Shown: positions 49,578 through 60,759 of the stretch, one piece after another
How positions within the stretch are numbered: the first letter of the stretch is position 1
Layout: every line of letters begins with the position of its first letter
Source: Thalassotalea sp. HSM 43
GTDB taxonomy: Bacteria; Pseudomonadota; Gammaproteobacteria; Enterobacterales; Alteromonadaceae
Length of the DNA: 64,000 bases
Direction: 5' to 3'
Assembly (NCBI RefSeq): GCF_004752005.1
Contig: NZ_CP038493.1
Coordinates: forward strand, 2,690,302-2,754,301
Position numbers and translations under genes: made by a program
The notes under the pieces: generated by a model
Databases searched by the model: none
Seen by the model: only the letters and a program-made list of their open reading frames with translations
What the model was told of the DNA's origin: nothing

Positions 49578-50747
49578 ATGTCTGCGCCTACGAGTTCGTT
49601 TAAATCCCCATTTGTTTTTCTAGCCATGTCTTCGGTTGTGATGACCTTGGCGTTTTCTGGGTGGATGGCGCTATTGAATAATTTCACCATTGAAGCGGCT
49701 AATTTTACTGGGCGCGAAATAGGCATTTTGCAGTCATTACGTGAAGTGCCTGGCTTTTTGGCGTTTACCGCGGTGTTTGTGCTTCTGGTGTTAAAAGAGC
49801 AGACCTTTGCTTTGGTGTCATTATGTTTATTGACCATTGGCGTCACTCTTACCGGCTTGTTTCCATTCGAGTTGGGCTTGTATGCAACCACAGTCTTGAT
49901 GTCGACAGGTTTTCACTATTTTGAAACGGTCAATCAATCGTTATCGCTGCAATGGTTTTCCAAAGATGAAGCACCAAAACAATTAGGTCGATTATTATCA
50001 ATAAAGTCCATCGCTGCATTGGTTGTTTATGGTTTTATTTGGTTAGCGTTTAGTGTTTATTCGATGCAGTTTTCCACAGCCTACCTGATTCTAGGTGGGC
50101 TTGGCTTTATGATCACCGTGTGGATGTGGCTAGTGATGCCGCAGTTTGAACAAAAGGTGGTTCAGCATAAAAATCTGATATTGCGTAAACGCTATTGGCT
50201 CTATTACCTATTGACCTTTTTAAGTGGCGCTCGACGACAGATTTTTGTGGTATTTGCTGGGTTTATGATGGTCGAAAAGTTCGGCTACTCGGTTGCTGAT
50301 ATCACCTTACTGTATATGGTTAATCACCTTTTAAATATATATCTGGCGCCAAAAATTGGTGAATGGATAGGGCACGTCGGCGAGCGTAAAGCACTTACTA
50401 TGGAGTACATAGGGCTTATTTTGGTGTTCAGTGGTTATGCTCTGGTTGACAACGGTTACTTTGCCGCCGCCTTGTATGTGATTGACCACGTATTTTTCGC
50501 CATGGCAATTGCCATTAAAACTTACTTCCAGAAAATTGCCGATCCGAAAGATATCGCATCAACAGCAGGGGTAAGCTTTACCATCAATCATATTGCTGCG
50601 GTGGTGATCCCAGCCTTATTTGGTTTGATTTGGTTATACAACCCATCGCTGGTGTTTTTCGCCGGTGCTGGCCTCGCCGCGTGCTCGCTTATTGCCAGCC
50701 AGTTTGTTGATAAAATTGGTTACCAATTACAAGCATCGGTTAGGTAG
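49578..50747 (+). CDS. MFS transporter
   Basis: A 389-residue protein with about 12 hydrophobic segments, of MFS length. The sequence GREIGILQSLREVPGF in the first loop and a short cytosolic loop KHKNLILRKRYWLYYLLTFL in the middle support the two-times-six layout. No strongly diagnostic family motif is present, so substrate is unknown. It is divergent from the IYD-like gene (118-base gap), so both could share control. Ends three bases from the convergent LysE gene. Confidence 0.75.
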   Translation: MSAPTSSFKSPFVFLAMSSVVMTLAFSGWMALLNNFTIEAANFTGREIGILQSLREVPGFLAFTAVFVLLVLKEQTFALVSLCLLTIGVTLTGLFPFELGLYATTVLMSTGFHYFETVNQSLSLQWFSKDEAPKQLGRLLSIKSIAALVVYGFIWLAFSVYSMQFSTAYLILGGLGFMITVWMWLVMPQFEQKVVQHKNLILRKRYWLYYLLTFLSGARRQIFVVFAGFMMVEKFGYSVADITLLYMVNHLLNIYLAPKIGEWIGHVGERKALTMEYIGLILVFSGYALVDNGYFAAALYVIDHVFFAMAIAIKTYFQKIADPKDIASTAGVSFTINHIAAVVIPALFGLIWLYNPSLVFFAGAGLAACSLIASQFVDKIGYQLQASVR

Positions 50748-50750
50748 CTG

Positions 50751-51371
50751 TTACGATATCAACAATGATATTGAAAAGATGATAAAACTCGCGCCAAACA
50801 GTCGTTTGATAAATTGTTTGTGACGTTCATTAAATGGCAGTTGAGTCGATTTCTTACCTATCAAGGCGTACAGCATTGGAAAAGTAAATGCAGAGCACAT
50901 ACTGATCATCATCAAAGGCAAAAACTGCTCACCAATGGGCTGATTAGCATCGACAAATTGTGGTAACAGCGCGCTAAAAAACAATAACGCTTTTGGGTTA
51001 GTAATGGCTACCGTAAAGTGTTTGCGCCACATATGGCGGCGACGAGCCGAGCGCGGTTGTATGTCACGACCTAGCGCATTTGTATTGGCTGAACGAATGA
51101 TGTTTATGCCCAAATAACAAAGATAGCCACAGCCCATCAATTTTACCGCATTAAACGCCAACGGTGAGGCAATCAGTAGACTGGTTAATCCCATCGCCGA
51201 CATTACCGCTAAAACCAATAGCGCCGTCAAGTGACCGGTTATGGCGACACCTGATTTACGTAAACCAGCCATTGCGCCATTTTCGGCGGCAATAAAATTT
51301 GAAGGGCCAGGCAGGGCGGCAACTAACGCTGACATGCTGGCGTAGGTAAGGTATTCGCTGATCACGTTCAT
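50751..51371 (-). CDS. LysE/RhtB family amino-acid exporter
   Basis: A 206-residue inner-membrane exporter with six hydrophobic segments. The N-terminal loop ALPGPSNFIAAENGAMAG is the family's P-G-P motif followed by the conserved Gly-rich stretch, and NPKALLFFSALLPQF in the middle is typical. Related RhtB/LeuE exporters release homoserine, threonine or branched-chain amino acids. The substrate cannot be told. It ends three bases from the convergent MFS gene with no terminator between. Confidence 0.85.
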   Translation of the reverse strand: MNVISEYLTYASMSALVAALPGPSNFIAAENGAMAGLRKSGVAITGHLTALLVLAVMSAMGLTSLLIASPLAFNAVKLMGCGYLCYLGINIIRSANTNALGRDIQPRSARRRHMWRKHFTVAITNPKALLFFSALLPQFVDANQPIGEQFLPLMMISMCSAFTFPMLYALIGKKSTQLPFNERHKQFIKRLFGASFIIFSISLLIS

Positions 51372-51759
51372 ACATCTAAAGGGAAAATCAGCCGCGCATT
51401 ATACGTACTTTCGAGTCAATGTCTTGTCATCGGCCATTTATTTTCCCATCTTAGCTGTCAACTTTGCTGGCCACCATAATTTGCGATTAACGTCGGCCGA
51501 TTTGCTGCGCTAGGTATTGCTTATAAAGGTCAAAACAAAGCGTTAGCAGGACAACCTTGAACCGAGGCATTAGTGCGCTTGCTTAGAGCAATTTCGACTA
51601 CCATAAAACGTATCAATTGCTGTTGCCTAATTGCGCTTGTCAGACCTGTTTTTATGCAACATTCGTTTACTTAAGTTATTGGCTTGTTTATACTTTTTCG
51701 CCAATGGAGTAATGGCGAAGGAGTGACGATTTTAATAGTTGTACGGAAGTAAAATAATA
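51372..51759. other. 388-bp intergenic region upstream of kelch lipoprotein
   Basis: No coding sequence, hairpin terminator or repeat is apparent. It must contain the promoters of both the divergent LysE gene (minus) and the kelch lipoprotein (plus), but I could not place either confidently. Confidence 0.4.
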
Positions 51760-54504
51760 ATGAATAAGCTTTTAAGTATCCTTTTGATGTCATTGCTTGT
51801 GGTTAGTTGCGGTGGTGGCAGTTCTAAAGCTTCTGTACCAGCGGTAAGTGATGGTTCTGGCTCAACCGACAATGATTCGGGCGCTGACGATAGTAGCGAT
51901 GACAGTTCTGACGACCAAGGTTCAGACTCTGATGATGCGGGCTCGGATGACGATGATGCCGGCTCAGATGATGATACCGATGACACACCTCCCAAACACT
52001 TTGAAAACAGTAAACGCATTGTTGGCGAAACCTACAACATCAATGCACAATTCTCCTTAAATGCCGACACATTTAGTTCTAGCGATGAGACCATTGCAAC
52101 GGTTGATGAACAAGGCCAAGTTAGTGTTCACAAAGCAGGCTTTGCTGAACTGACTGCCGAAGACTCGAATAACGCCGAAGTTACTAATATTGCCTTATAC
52201 GCCAAAGATGCGGATTTTCATTTCACCTCTTGGGTTGGCGCAGACGATAGCCTAATTGATGTCAACGACTCACTCACCGGGTTGTCCTTTATTCGCTCAA
52301 CAGAAGAAAACTGCCAGCCAATACCACTAATAGATTGTGGTATGTATGAAACCGATGTCCTTGAAGGTGATGCCATAACCGACGCCATTACGACTCTTGA
52401 TTCGCCAGGCTTTTATCACTTTACGTTTGGCCAAAATACGGCGGCCACATCCATGTTAAGTGCCGAAAAATTTGAAGTTCGCTCCGGTGAAGCAACCATA
52501 GTATTTAACAACAACCTGTACCTTATAGGTGGTTACACAAGCGGTGATGTAAACAACCCTCGTGAATATAAAAACGATGTATGGATAAGTAAAGACGGCG
52601 ACGAATGGCTTGAAATTAACGAAGCCGCTAACTTTTCACCGCGCTCTGGGCATCAATTAATTGTTCGTGACAACAAGCTTTGGTTATTAGGAGGCGCTAA
52701 TGGAGCGACTCAACACAACTATGTTTGGGTATCTGAAGATGGCAAAAATTGGACTCAGCTAGAGCAAGAACAGCGTTTTAGCACGCGCAGCCATTTTGAG
52801 GTATTTACGTTAAATAATGAATTTTTTATCGCCGGTGGCTATACCACACATGGTGAAAAGCTTAATGATTTGTGGCGTTCTACGGACGGTAAAAATTGGT
52901 CAGCGGTTACCGATTTTTCATTCGCTCAAGCGAGTAACTCGCCGGTGGTGGTGCTTGGTGATGCAGCAGCACAAACCGCCTACTTATTAGGCGATAAAAT
53001 TTATAGTTCGACCGATGGCTCGGTTTGGACAGAAATTGATGATGCCCCGATTATTGCCGGCTTTGACAACCGAGAAGCTGCCGTTATAGATGGTGAAATT
53101 TGGCTGTTTACCTACAGCTTTGAGTATTTTGGTAGTCGCGGATACAAAAACATATCTCGTATATTCAAAAGTAACGATGCCTTAAATTGGCAAACGATAA
53201 AAGGTGGCATTTATCTTGGTAACCTCGTTGCCCGTGAGGCCAAGCCTATTGCCTTTAAAGATCGGATTTTTATTGTCGGTGGGCGTGCCGAAATTCTCGA
53301 ATATACCAATGAGGTGTGGTCAACAATCGATGGTGTATTGTGGGTTGAGCACACATTAGGTGGGTTATACGGCCCTCGTCACTCTCATGCCATGGTCAGT
53401 CATGATGGTTTACTTGTGTCGACCGGAGGCGTTGCCAGTGACAACATCAGCACCGCCGCGCCGTATCAAGCGGATGTGTGGAGCTCAGCCGATGCTGTGA
53501 ATTGGAACCTAGTTGAAGACCAACATGCAACATTTAGAGCTAGAGCGGGGCATCAATTGGTTAGTATGGGTGACAAGCTTTGTTACCTTGGTGGCTATGG
53601 TCGAAAAATATTTGCTACCGCCAGTGGCTATAGAGACCCATATACGGTGCAAAATCCTGATCCGGCAGGTTCCGTTTTACACGTAATCTTATTTGAAGTT
53701 TATGGGGTATTTGACGATATTGCCTGTTCAACAGATGGTGGAATCGTATGGAGCGAAGTTGTTCCTAATACTGACGATTATTTCGATGCCAGAGAAGGCT
53801 TTGCCGCCATCAACTTCAACGGTGAATTGCTGATTATTGGTGGTAATTTTAACAGTCAATATTATGCCGATGTATGGTCTAGCGGTAACGCTGATACCTG
53901 GGACAGTCGCCCTGATTTGGGTACCTATGGAGCCTATCTTATGGGTTTCACTGAGCTGACAAGTGAGGCGCCTTTTGGCCCACGAACAGGTCATGCGATA
54001 ACCATTCACAATGATGAGCTATACCTCAGTGCGGGTAAAAACAAGGATGGCTTTTATCTTGATGACCTATGGAAATCCGCAGACGGGATTAATTGGACAT
54101 TGGTCAACAGCAACATGGGCGAGATGGATAAACGTGCCTATCATCAAATGGTCAGTTTCGATGATAAATTATGGATTATTGCCGGCCGCGCTAACTATCA
54201 TGAAACCCTTGTTTATGAAGACACCACGGTTTATGAGGCAAACGATATCTGGATGTCTGATGACAATGGCTTAACATGGACGCTAGTTACTGAGCACGCT
54301 CCATTTGAACAACGTCAAAACTTTCAAGCCGTGGTTCATGATGATGCGTTGTATATTACCGGCGGCACAGGTGGCGAAGGTTATGTGACCTTACAAGGCA
54401 AGGACAGCATTTTAAATGACGTTTGGCGTTCAGAGGACGGTATTAATTGGCGAGCCGGGTTTTATAAAGAAATGGCGTTAAGCCAAGCACAAAATAGCCA
54501 ATAG
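51760..54504 (+). CDS. Large kelch-repeat outer membrane lipoprotein
   Basis: A 914-residue lipoprotein: lipobox VVSC (Cys about 17), a Ser/Asp-rich low-complexity linker (about 35-85), a bacterial Ig-like (BIG2-type) domain (about 90-140), then roughly ten kelch/galactose-oxidase-like units. Each unit has a V/I-W-x-S-x-D-G-x-x-W turn and a GG strand (for example DVWISKDGDEW, YVWVSEDGKNW, DLWRSTDGKNW, DLWKSADGINW). It probably forms one or two beta-propellers on the cell surface. No catalytic residues are evident; binding or adhesion is inference. ATG 51760 gives a clean lipoprotein signal, preferred over the TTG at 51739. Confidence 0.8.
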   Translation: MNKLLSILLMSLLVVSCGGGSSKASVPAVSDGSGSTDNDSGADDSSDDSSDDQGSDSDDAGSDDDDAGSDDDTDDTPPKHFENSKRIVGETYNINAQFSLNADTFSSSDETIATVDEQGQVSVHKAGFAELTAEDSNNAEVTNIALYAKDADFHFTSWVGADDSLIDVNDSLTGLSFIRSTEENCQPIPLIDCGMYETDVLEGDAITDAITTLDSPGFYHFTFGQNTAATSMLSAEKFEVRSGEATIVFNNNLYLIGGYTSGDVNNPREYKNDVWISKDGDEWLEINEAANFSPRSGHQLIVRDNKLWLLGGANGATQHNYVWVSEDGKNWTQLEQEQRFSTRSHFEVFTLNNEFFIAGGYTTHGEKLNDLWRSTDGKNWSAVTDFSFAQASNSPVVVLGDAAAQTAYLLGDKIYSSTDGSVWTEIDDAPIIAGFDNREAAVIDGEIWLFTYSFEYFGSRGYKNISRIFKSNDALNWQTIKGGIYLGNLVAREAKPIAFKDRIFIVGGRAEILEYTNEVWSTIDGVLWVEHTLGGLYGPRHSHAMVSHDGLLVSTGGVASDNISTAAPYQADVWSSADAVNWNLVEDQHATFRARAGHQLVSMGDKLCYLGGYGRKIFATASGYRDPYTVQNPDPAGSVLHVILFEVYGVFDDIACSTDGGIVWSEVVPNTDDYFDAREGFAAINFNGELLIIGGNFNSQYYADVWSSGNADTWDSRPDLGTYGAYLMGFTELTSEAPFGPRTGHAITIHNDELYLSAGKNKDGFYLDDLWKSADGINWTLVNSNMGEMDKRAYHQMVSFDDKLWIIAGRANYHETLVYEDTTVYEANDIWMSDDNGLTWTLVTEHAPFEQRQNFQAVVHDDALYITGGTGGEGYVTLQGKDSILNDVWRSEDGINWRAGFYKEMALSQAQNSQ

Positions 54505-54540
54505 TTCTAGCAGCTACAGCGTAGCACTGGCGGGCAAATA

Positions 54541-54585
54541 AAACTTGGCTATATCGTCACCGCGTGACAACAGCCAAGTTTTATT
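54541..54585 (+). terminator. Terminator-like hairpin after the kelch gene
   Basis: AAACTTGGCT (54541-54550) pairs with AGCCAAGTTT (54572-54581), with a nested GTCAC/GTGAC stem. TTATT follows. It sits 36 bases after the kelch stop. Confidence 0.6.
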
Positions 54586-54616
54586 GGCACTGTTAGGTCA
54601 TTTTTTCATTCAAAAA

Positions 54617-54745
54617 TCATGAGCGTGCTGCTACAAGAGCCGCACCAGAGCCGTACCATTGCCCTGAGCTCAGCAAAACCAATGCGTCTTCTAAACCATT
54701 GCCATTTAAGTCAGCGTATTCAGCAGAATACACCGGCTCATTCTG
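54617..54745 (-). pseudogene. Relic C-terminal fragment with a D-L-N-G-N-G motif
   Basis: Reading minus from about 54745 the frame gives PVYSAEYADLNGNGLEDAL followed by VLLSSGQWYGSGAALVAARS and a TGA. This resembles the C-terminal part of lipoproteins carrying YADLNGDG..DALVLL..WCGSGGC, with the cysteines lost. The frame differs from the amidohydrolase gene directly upstream (54738) and overlaps its 3' end, and no plausible full gene precedes it. I treat it as a gene remnant; a very short real gene starting at 54805 is less likely. Confidence 0.35.
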
Positions 54746-56528
54746 TTGGCCTATTACTCGGTTCAATAGGGAAGTACTTGCCCTGAAAAAAGGTACCTTC
54801 GACATTAATGTCTTTGATCGTGCTTGGTTTCACCGTATAAGGGTTTTGATCAATTAACGTAAAATTGGCTATTTTTCCCGTTTTAATACTACCGAGCGTA
54901 TCTTCCATACCCCAGGAGAAAGCGGCCTCTATGGTAATTGCGCGTATTGCGGCATCAACGCTTAGGGCAAGTTCAGGTTGTATAGGATTAAAAGAAAGTG
55001 TTTGACGAGTAACCGCTGACCAAGCCAAATATAATGGGTCTGCAGGCGCCATGGGCAAGTCTGAATGTAAGGAAATTGATGTACCTTGGTCTTCTAGGGG
55101 GGCTAGACGAACCATGTGATAAGCACGCTCTTTACCAAGTCCAACTTGCGCAAATTTTTCAGCAAAACCGGTGACATAATAAGGGTTAGCAGAAACAATC
55201 AGGCCAAGTTGCTTGATACGTTTCACTTGCTCTGGCGTTGAATTGGCAAAGTGAATAATCACACCACGATGATCTTCACGAGGAAAGCTTTTCATGCGGC
55301 GCGCGAACATATCTAGCACTTCTTCTAAGCCTTCATCACCGTTGACATGAACGTGAATTTGATAGCCGGCTTCCCAAAACACTTTACTGATCGTTTCCAT
55401 TTCTTCAGGTGGTTGAATCCATTCACCTTTATGACCATCTAAGTAACCATCTTTCATTTTCATAAGCTGCGAAATAATGGCGCCATCGGCAAGGATTTTA
55501 ACTTGCTTATCGAGAAAGCGAACCTTTCCATCTTGGGGGAAAATCGATTTGATTTCTTCCATGCCAGCTAACATACCGTCAGCACCATATTGCAGTAATG
55601 GCGTTTTGGTTTCGGGGATAAAGAATGAGTAAAAAGGTGTCTGCTCTGAGCCTAAAATATCCATGTAAAGTTGTTCGGTACCCGGTGCGATAAAGGCGCC
55701 GGGTTCCATATAGGCGGTAATTCCGTTTTGATGTAGCATTTCACGCATTTGTAACAGGCCTGCTTTCATGCGTTCAGGCGTTGCCATTTTGGGAAAAACC
55801 CGCGGCAGTAAATAAACCATCGCACCGGCCTCATAGAAATGGCCTTTGTCTAGATCAGATTGCGCGGCGACGTCGGCACCACTGGCGTCAATATCGGCTT
55901 GCTTTAAGCCAAACAACTTAACTGCGGCACTATTAAAATAGAACTCATGACAGCTTCTATGCCAAACGACAATAGGGCGAGTAGAACTGATTTGATCTAG
56001 TTTTTCTCGCGACAGTTGGCCATGAAAAAAGTTATTAAAACCCCAACTCCATAATATCTGCGAAGGGTCTTTCAAGGCTTTCTCTGCAGCCTTTAGCTTA
56101 GTGATATAGTCTTTTTCATCCTTAGCGGCAGGCCAGGTTTTATCTGGAAGCTGCCATGGCTCGGGCGCAATGACCACCATTTGCAACGTCAATGCCCCTA
56201 AGAATGGGTGCATGTGCTGTTCAATAAAGCCTGGCATTAACACCTTACCTTTTAAATCAAACGAGCTAGCACTAGGGTGTTGTTTATTGGCGTCATTCAA
56301 GCTGCCAGCAAAGACAATTTTGCTTTCTGATACGACGACAGCTTCGACTGACGGTTGCTGTTTTTCCATGGTGATAATTTCACCGCCATAGATGATGGTG
56401 GATGTAGGTTGCTGTTTCGCTGTTTTTGTTTGCGCTTGTGTTTGCGCTTGGGCGTCAGTTGTTTTGCTCAAACCTGCAACCAAAAGCAAAGTTGTTAGAG
56501 CTAGAGAGACTGAGGATATAAGCTTCAT
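54738..56528 (-). CDS. YtcJ-type amidohydrolase, exported
   Basis: A 596-residue amidohydrolase (YtcJ-like family) with a signal peptide (about 1-26) followed by a Gln/Ala/Thr-rich stretch (QAQTQAQTKTAKQQPTST). It has GGEIITMEKQQP, the metal site MPGFIEQHMHPFLG (H-x-H), a carboxylated-Lys candidate in DKQVKILADGAIIS, His in IHVHVNGDEG, and the final Asp in SLHSDLPMAP. Such enzymes hydrolyse N-substituted amides; substrate unknown. ATG 56528 has AGGAGA upstream. Confidence 0.85.
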   Translation of the reverse strand: MKLISSVSLALTTLLLVAGLSKTTDAQAQTQAQTKTAKQQPTSTIIYGGEIITMEKQQPSVEAVVVSESKIVFAGSLNDANKQHPSASSFDLKGKVLMPGFIEQHMHPFLGALTLQMVVIAPEPWQLPDKTWPAAKDEKDYITKLKAAEKALKDPSQILWSWGFNNFFHGQLSREKLDQISSTRPIVVWHRSCHEFYFNSAAVKLFGLKQADIDASGADVAAQSDLDKGHFYEAGAMVYLLPRVFPKMATPERMKAGLLQMREMLHQNGITAYMEPGAFIAPGTEQLYMDILGSEQTPFYSFFIPETKTPLLQYGADGMLAGMEEIKSIFPQDGKVRFLDKQVKILADGAIISQLMKMKDGYLDGHKGEWIQPPEEMETISKVFWEAGYQIHVHVNGDEGLEEVLDMFARRMKSFPREDHRGVIIHFANSTPEQVKRIKQLGLIVSANPYYVTGFAEKFAQVGLGKERAYHMVRLAPLEDQGTSISLHSDLPMAPADPLYLAWSAVTRQTLSFNPIQPELALSVDAAIRAITIEAAFSWGMEDTLGSIKTGKIANFTLIDQNPYTVKPSTIKDINVEGTFFQGKYFPIEPSNRPTE

Positions 56529-56578
56529 ATTTTCTCCTACCTTGAATGTTTCGTCTTAACGCTTTACAAAGCGCAACT

Positions 56579-56623
56579 GCATTAGCCAATCGCATTAGGC
56601 AAACGCATTAGCCAACCGCATTG
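56579..56623. repeat. 13-bp tandem repeat, 3.4 copies
   Basis: GCATTAGCCAATC, GCATTAGGCAAAC and GCATTAGCCAACC follow head to tail, then GCATTG starts a fourth unit. It lies in the 201-bp gap upstream of the YtcJ-type gene and downstream of katG. Confidence 0.8.
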
Positions 56624-56683
56624 CAGGCTGACCCAAGTGACCACGATTTCCGCAGTCGAAGGGGCTTTGGTGATTTATTAGGA

Positions 56684-56717
56684 GCCCCCACACCGCATAA
56701 ATTTTTGCTGTGGGGGC
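56684..56717 (-). terminator. Hairpin downstream of katG
   Basis: GCCCCCAC (56684-56691) pairs with GTGGGGGC (56710-56717). It lies 12 bases past the katG stop in the minus direction but is followed by TCCTAATAAATC, not a T-run, so it is a weak terminator call. Confidence 0.45.
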
Positions 56718-56729
56718 GTGCTGCGGATA

Positions 56730-58898
<2,169 letters not shown>

Positions 58899-58977
58899 TT
58901 AAATCTTCAAGGTGGGGGATAGTAATCAGAACAACTCGATGCTGTGTTTAATTGTAGAGAGAATCTCTAGAAACACA

Positions 58978-59074
58978 TAAAAACTGCAGAGGGGAAGGAG
59001 TATGAGTAGCTTAAAATGTATGACGTAGCGAAAACAGCGAACTGTATATTGTCCCGCTTTAGCTACTTTTTATG
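58978..59074 (-). repeat. Decayed attC at the array's distal edge
   Basis: The stretch AGCTTAAAATGTATGACGTA and CCCGCTTTAGCTAC aligns with the intact site at 62085, but both cores are mutated: TAAC has become TAAA (58978-58981) and the right core TTTTTATG has lost GTTATATG. It marks the array boundary next to katG and should be inactive. Confidence 0.6.
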
Positions 59075-59167
59075 AGGCGATTGAACCGCAAACTTTTTAG
59101 CTTGCTGCAATGTCTTTGGATAAGGCATATTTTGCATTTATACCTTATTTAAATGAAGGTAGCTCGG

Positions 59168-59857
59168 CTACTTTCTGATACCGTAGGCAAAGCTACAATT
59201 TGGGAAAAACTTATATTTGTCTTCAGGGTGTAGCTCTACAATTTCTATATTGCTTACTTTATCAGTTTCTTGTTTTTTCTCGATATTAAAATAAAACCAC
59301 CATATTTGATTATCTGATGTTAATTCAATGTACGGGTAGCTTCTCATTTTCCATGTTCCGCTAAGATGATCAGTTTGTTCTTGATCTTTATTAGCAAACA
59401 CGAATTGGTAACTATGATCAGCTTTCAAATAAACTTTAACAGAAGTAGTGCAATTTCTACTTTCATATACATTTACTAGGTCTTGTTGCGCAACTTTATC
59501 ATTCTGTTTTACTCCCTCCGGAAGCAGAAATAAACCAACACTATCTTTTTTGTACCAATGATTACCTGAAACAAGCGATTGTACACTCGGCACAATCCAA
59601 CCGAGTTTAGTAAGCGTGTTGGTGATACTTTCCAAGCTATCCTCATCTTGAATAAATGGAGAATAAAGTAAGGTAGATTGATGAATTGTATCGGGGAATG
59701 TTAGGTTATTTGGAATGACTTCAAAATCAGCACTTTCTAATTCTTCACTGATTGTTTTAATTTCAGAGTCAGTTAAATAACGAGTGTACAGGTGAACCTT
59801 GGTAGAAGAACAAGCCGTCATAGTAAAACATAATAAAATACAGCTGATAAATTTCAT
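59168..59857 (-). CDS. Cassette-encoded lipoprotein (unknown family)
   Basis: A 229-residue predicted lipoprotein: signal peptide with TMTAC lipobox (Cys16), then a mixed alpha/beta sequence beginning YTRYLTDSEIKTISEELESA. No family is recognised. It contains two further cysteines (RNCTTSVKVY, FFPNCSFAYG) that could form a disulfide. Its cassette is about 906 bp. It is the outermost cassette gene, with the decayed attC on its 3' side and a well-formed attC on its 5' side. Confidence 0.6.
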   Translation of the reverse strand: MKFISCILLCFTMTACSSTKVHLYTRYLTDSEIKTISEELESADFEVIPNNLTFPDTIHQSTLLYSPFIQDEDSLESITNTLTKLGWIVPSVQSLVSGNHWYKKDSVGLFLLPEGVKQNDKVAQQDLVNVYESRNCTTSVKVYLKADHSYQFVFANKDQEQTDHLSGTWKMRSYPYIELTSDNQIWWFYFNIEKKQETDKVSNIEIVELHPEDKYKFFPNCSFAYGIRK

Positions 59858-59883
59858 CTAATCACAATCCTTTGTCGTATACC

Positions 59884-59981
59884 TAACGCCCACTAAAGGG
59901 CTGATCATTGCTTGCTAAAATGTGGTTCAAAGCGCAACCGATAAAACAGATACCAGTGTCGTCTTTATGCGCTTGTTATGT
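59884..59981 (-). repeat. attC recombination site
   Basis: Left core TAACGCC (59884-59890) and right core GTTATG (59975-59980) bound a 98-bp imperfect palindrome with AAAGGGCTGATC and TAAAATGTGG. It follows the DJ-1-like gene in the minus direction; the stop of that gene lies five bases from the core. Confidence 0.85.
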
Positions 59982-59985
59982 GCCT

Positions 59986-60735
59986 TTACAATCCATTTAA
60001 TATAATCATGTCTTTTGCGACTAGGGCAGCTGAAGGGAGAAACATTGTTGATACAATACGTTGATCTGTGACCACTTCGTGTTTATCTTTTAGTGTCTGT
60101 TTATTTTGAGCCAAAGCGCCATTCTTATTAAGTTGACTTTCAATAAAGAAAGGCAAAAGTGTGCCTTGTTTAGCCCAGGGCTTGGATATTTCAGTCGAAT
60201 TAGGAAATCCAGCTACTTTTTTCCCTTTAACCAAAAATTCCCCGGTAGATAATGTGACGTTGGTAATACCTGCAGCACCATGACCACCAACACCTACAAC
60301 ACCGCCTGACTCATACACACTACTGATAATAGAATGGATGTCTTTGTTATCTGCAACGTCGAACATTACACCGTAGCCACCACCAATAAATACGCCCCAG
60401 TAATCATTAGGGTCAATTTCATCCGGTGAGAATGAACTGTTAGCTTTTTCTAGGAAACCTTCATGTTTGATGGTGTAACTACTTATCCCTAGAGGTTCCA
60501 TCATAAATTCAACTTTGCCACCTTTGGGTGATACGAAGTCGACTTGAAATCCGTGACTAATAAAAATGTGATAAGGAGGCGCAAATTCCCATAAATTATT
60601 TCTCGCATCATGCTTTTCAGGATCACCCATATCTACTTTGTTCGATACGACGATTAGGACTTTCTTGGCAGGTTCAGCTATCGCATTTGTAGCAAGCAAT
60701 GCCGTTGCAAGTAAAATAGTGATTAAGATTTTCAT
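59986..60735 (-). CDS. DJ-1/PfpI-like exported protein lacking the catalytic Cys
   Basis: A 249-residue protein with a signal peptide (about 1-20, ending AIA) and a type 1 glutamine amidotransferase-like (Hsp31/DJ-1/PfpI) fold: AKKVLIVVSNK, then FEFAPPYHIFISHGFQVDFVS-like strand, GVFIGGGYGVMFDVADNKD, and the nucleophile elbow GVVGVGGHGAAGI. The position of the invariant nucleophilic Cys (C-H-G) is Gly151, so glyoxalase or protease chemistry is not expected. It is a cassette gene (876-bp cassette). A role in binding or a new activity is open. Confidence 0.85.
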   Translation of the reverse strand: MKILITILLATALLATNAIAEPAKKVLIVVSNKVDMGDPEKHDARNNLWEFAPPYHIFISHGFQVDFVSPKGGKVEFMMEPLGISSYTIKHEGFLEKANSSFSPDEIDPNDYWGVFIGGGYGVMFDVADNKDIHSIISSVYESGGVVGVGGHGAAGITNVTLSTGEFLVKGKKVAGFPNSTEISKPWAKQGTLLPFFIESQLNKNGALAQNKQTLKDKHEVVTDQRIVSTMFLPSAALVAKDMIILNGL

Positions 60736-60759
60736 TCTTTGCCTTTTTAATTAAAGTCA

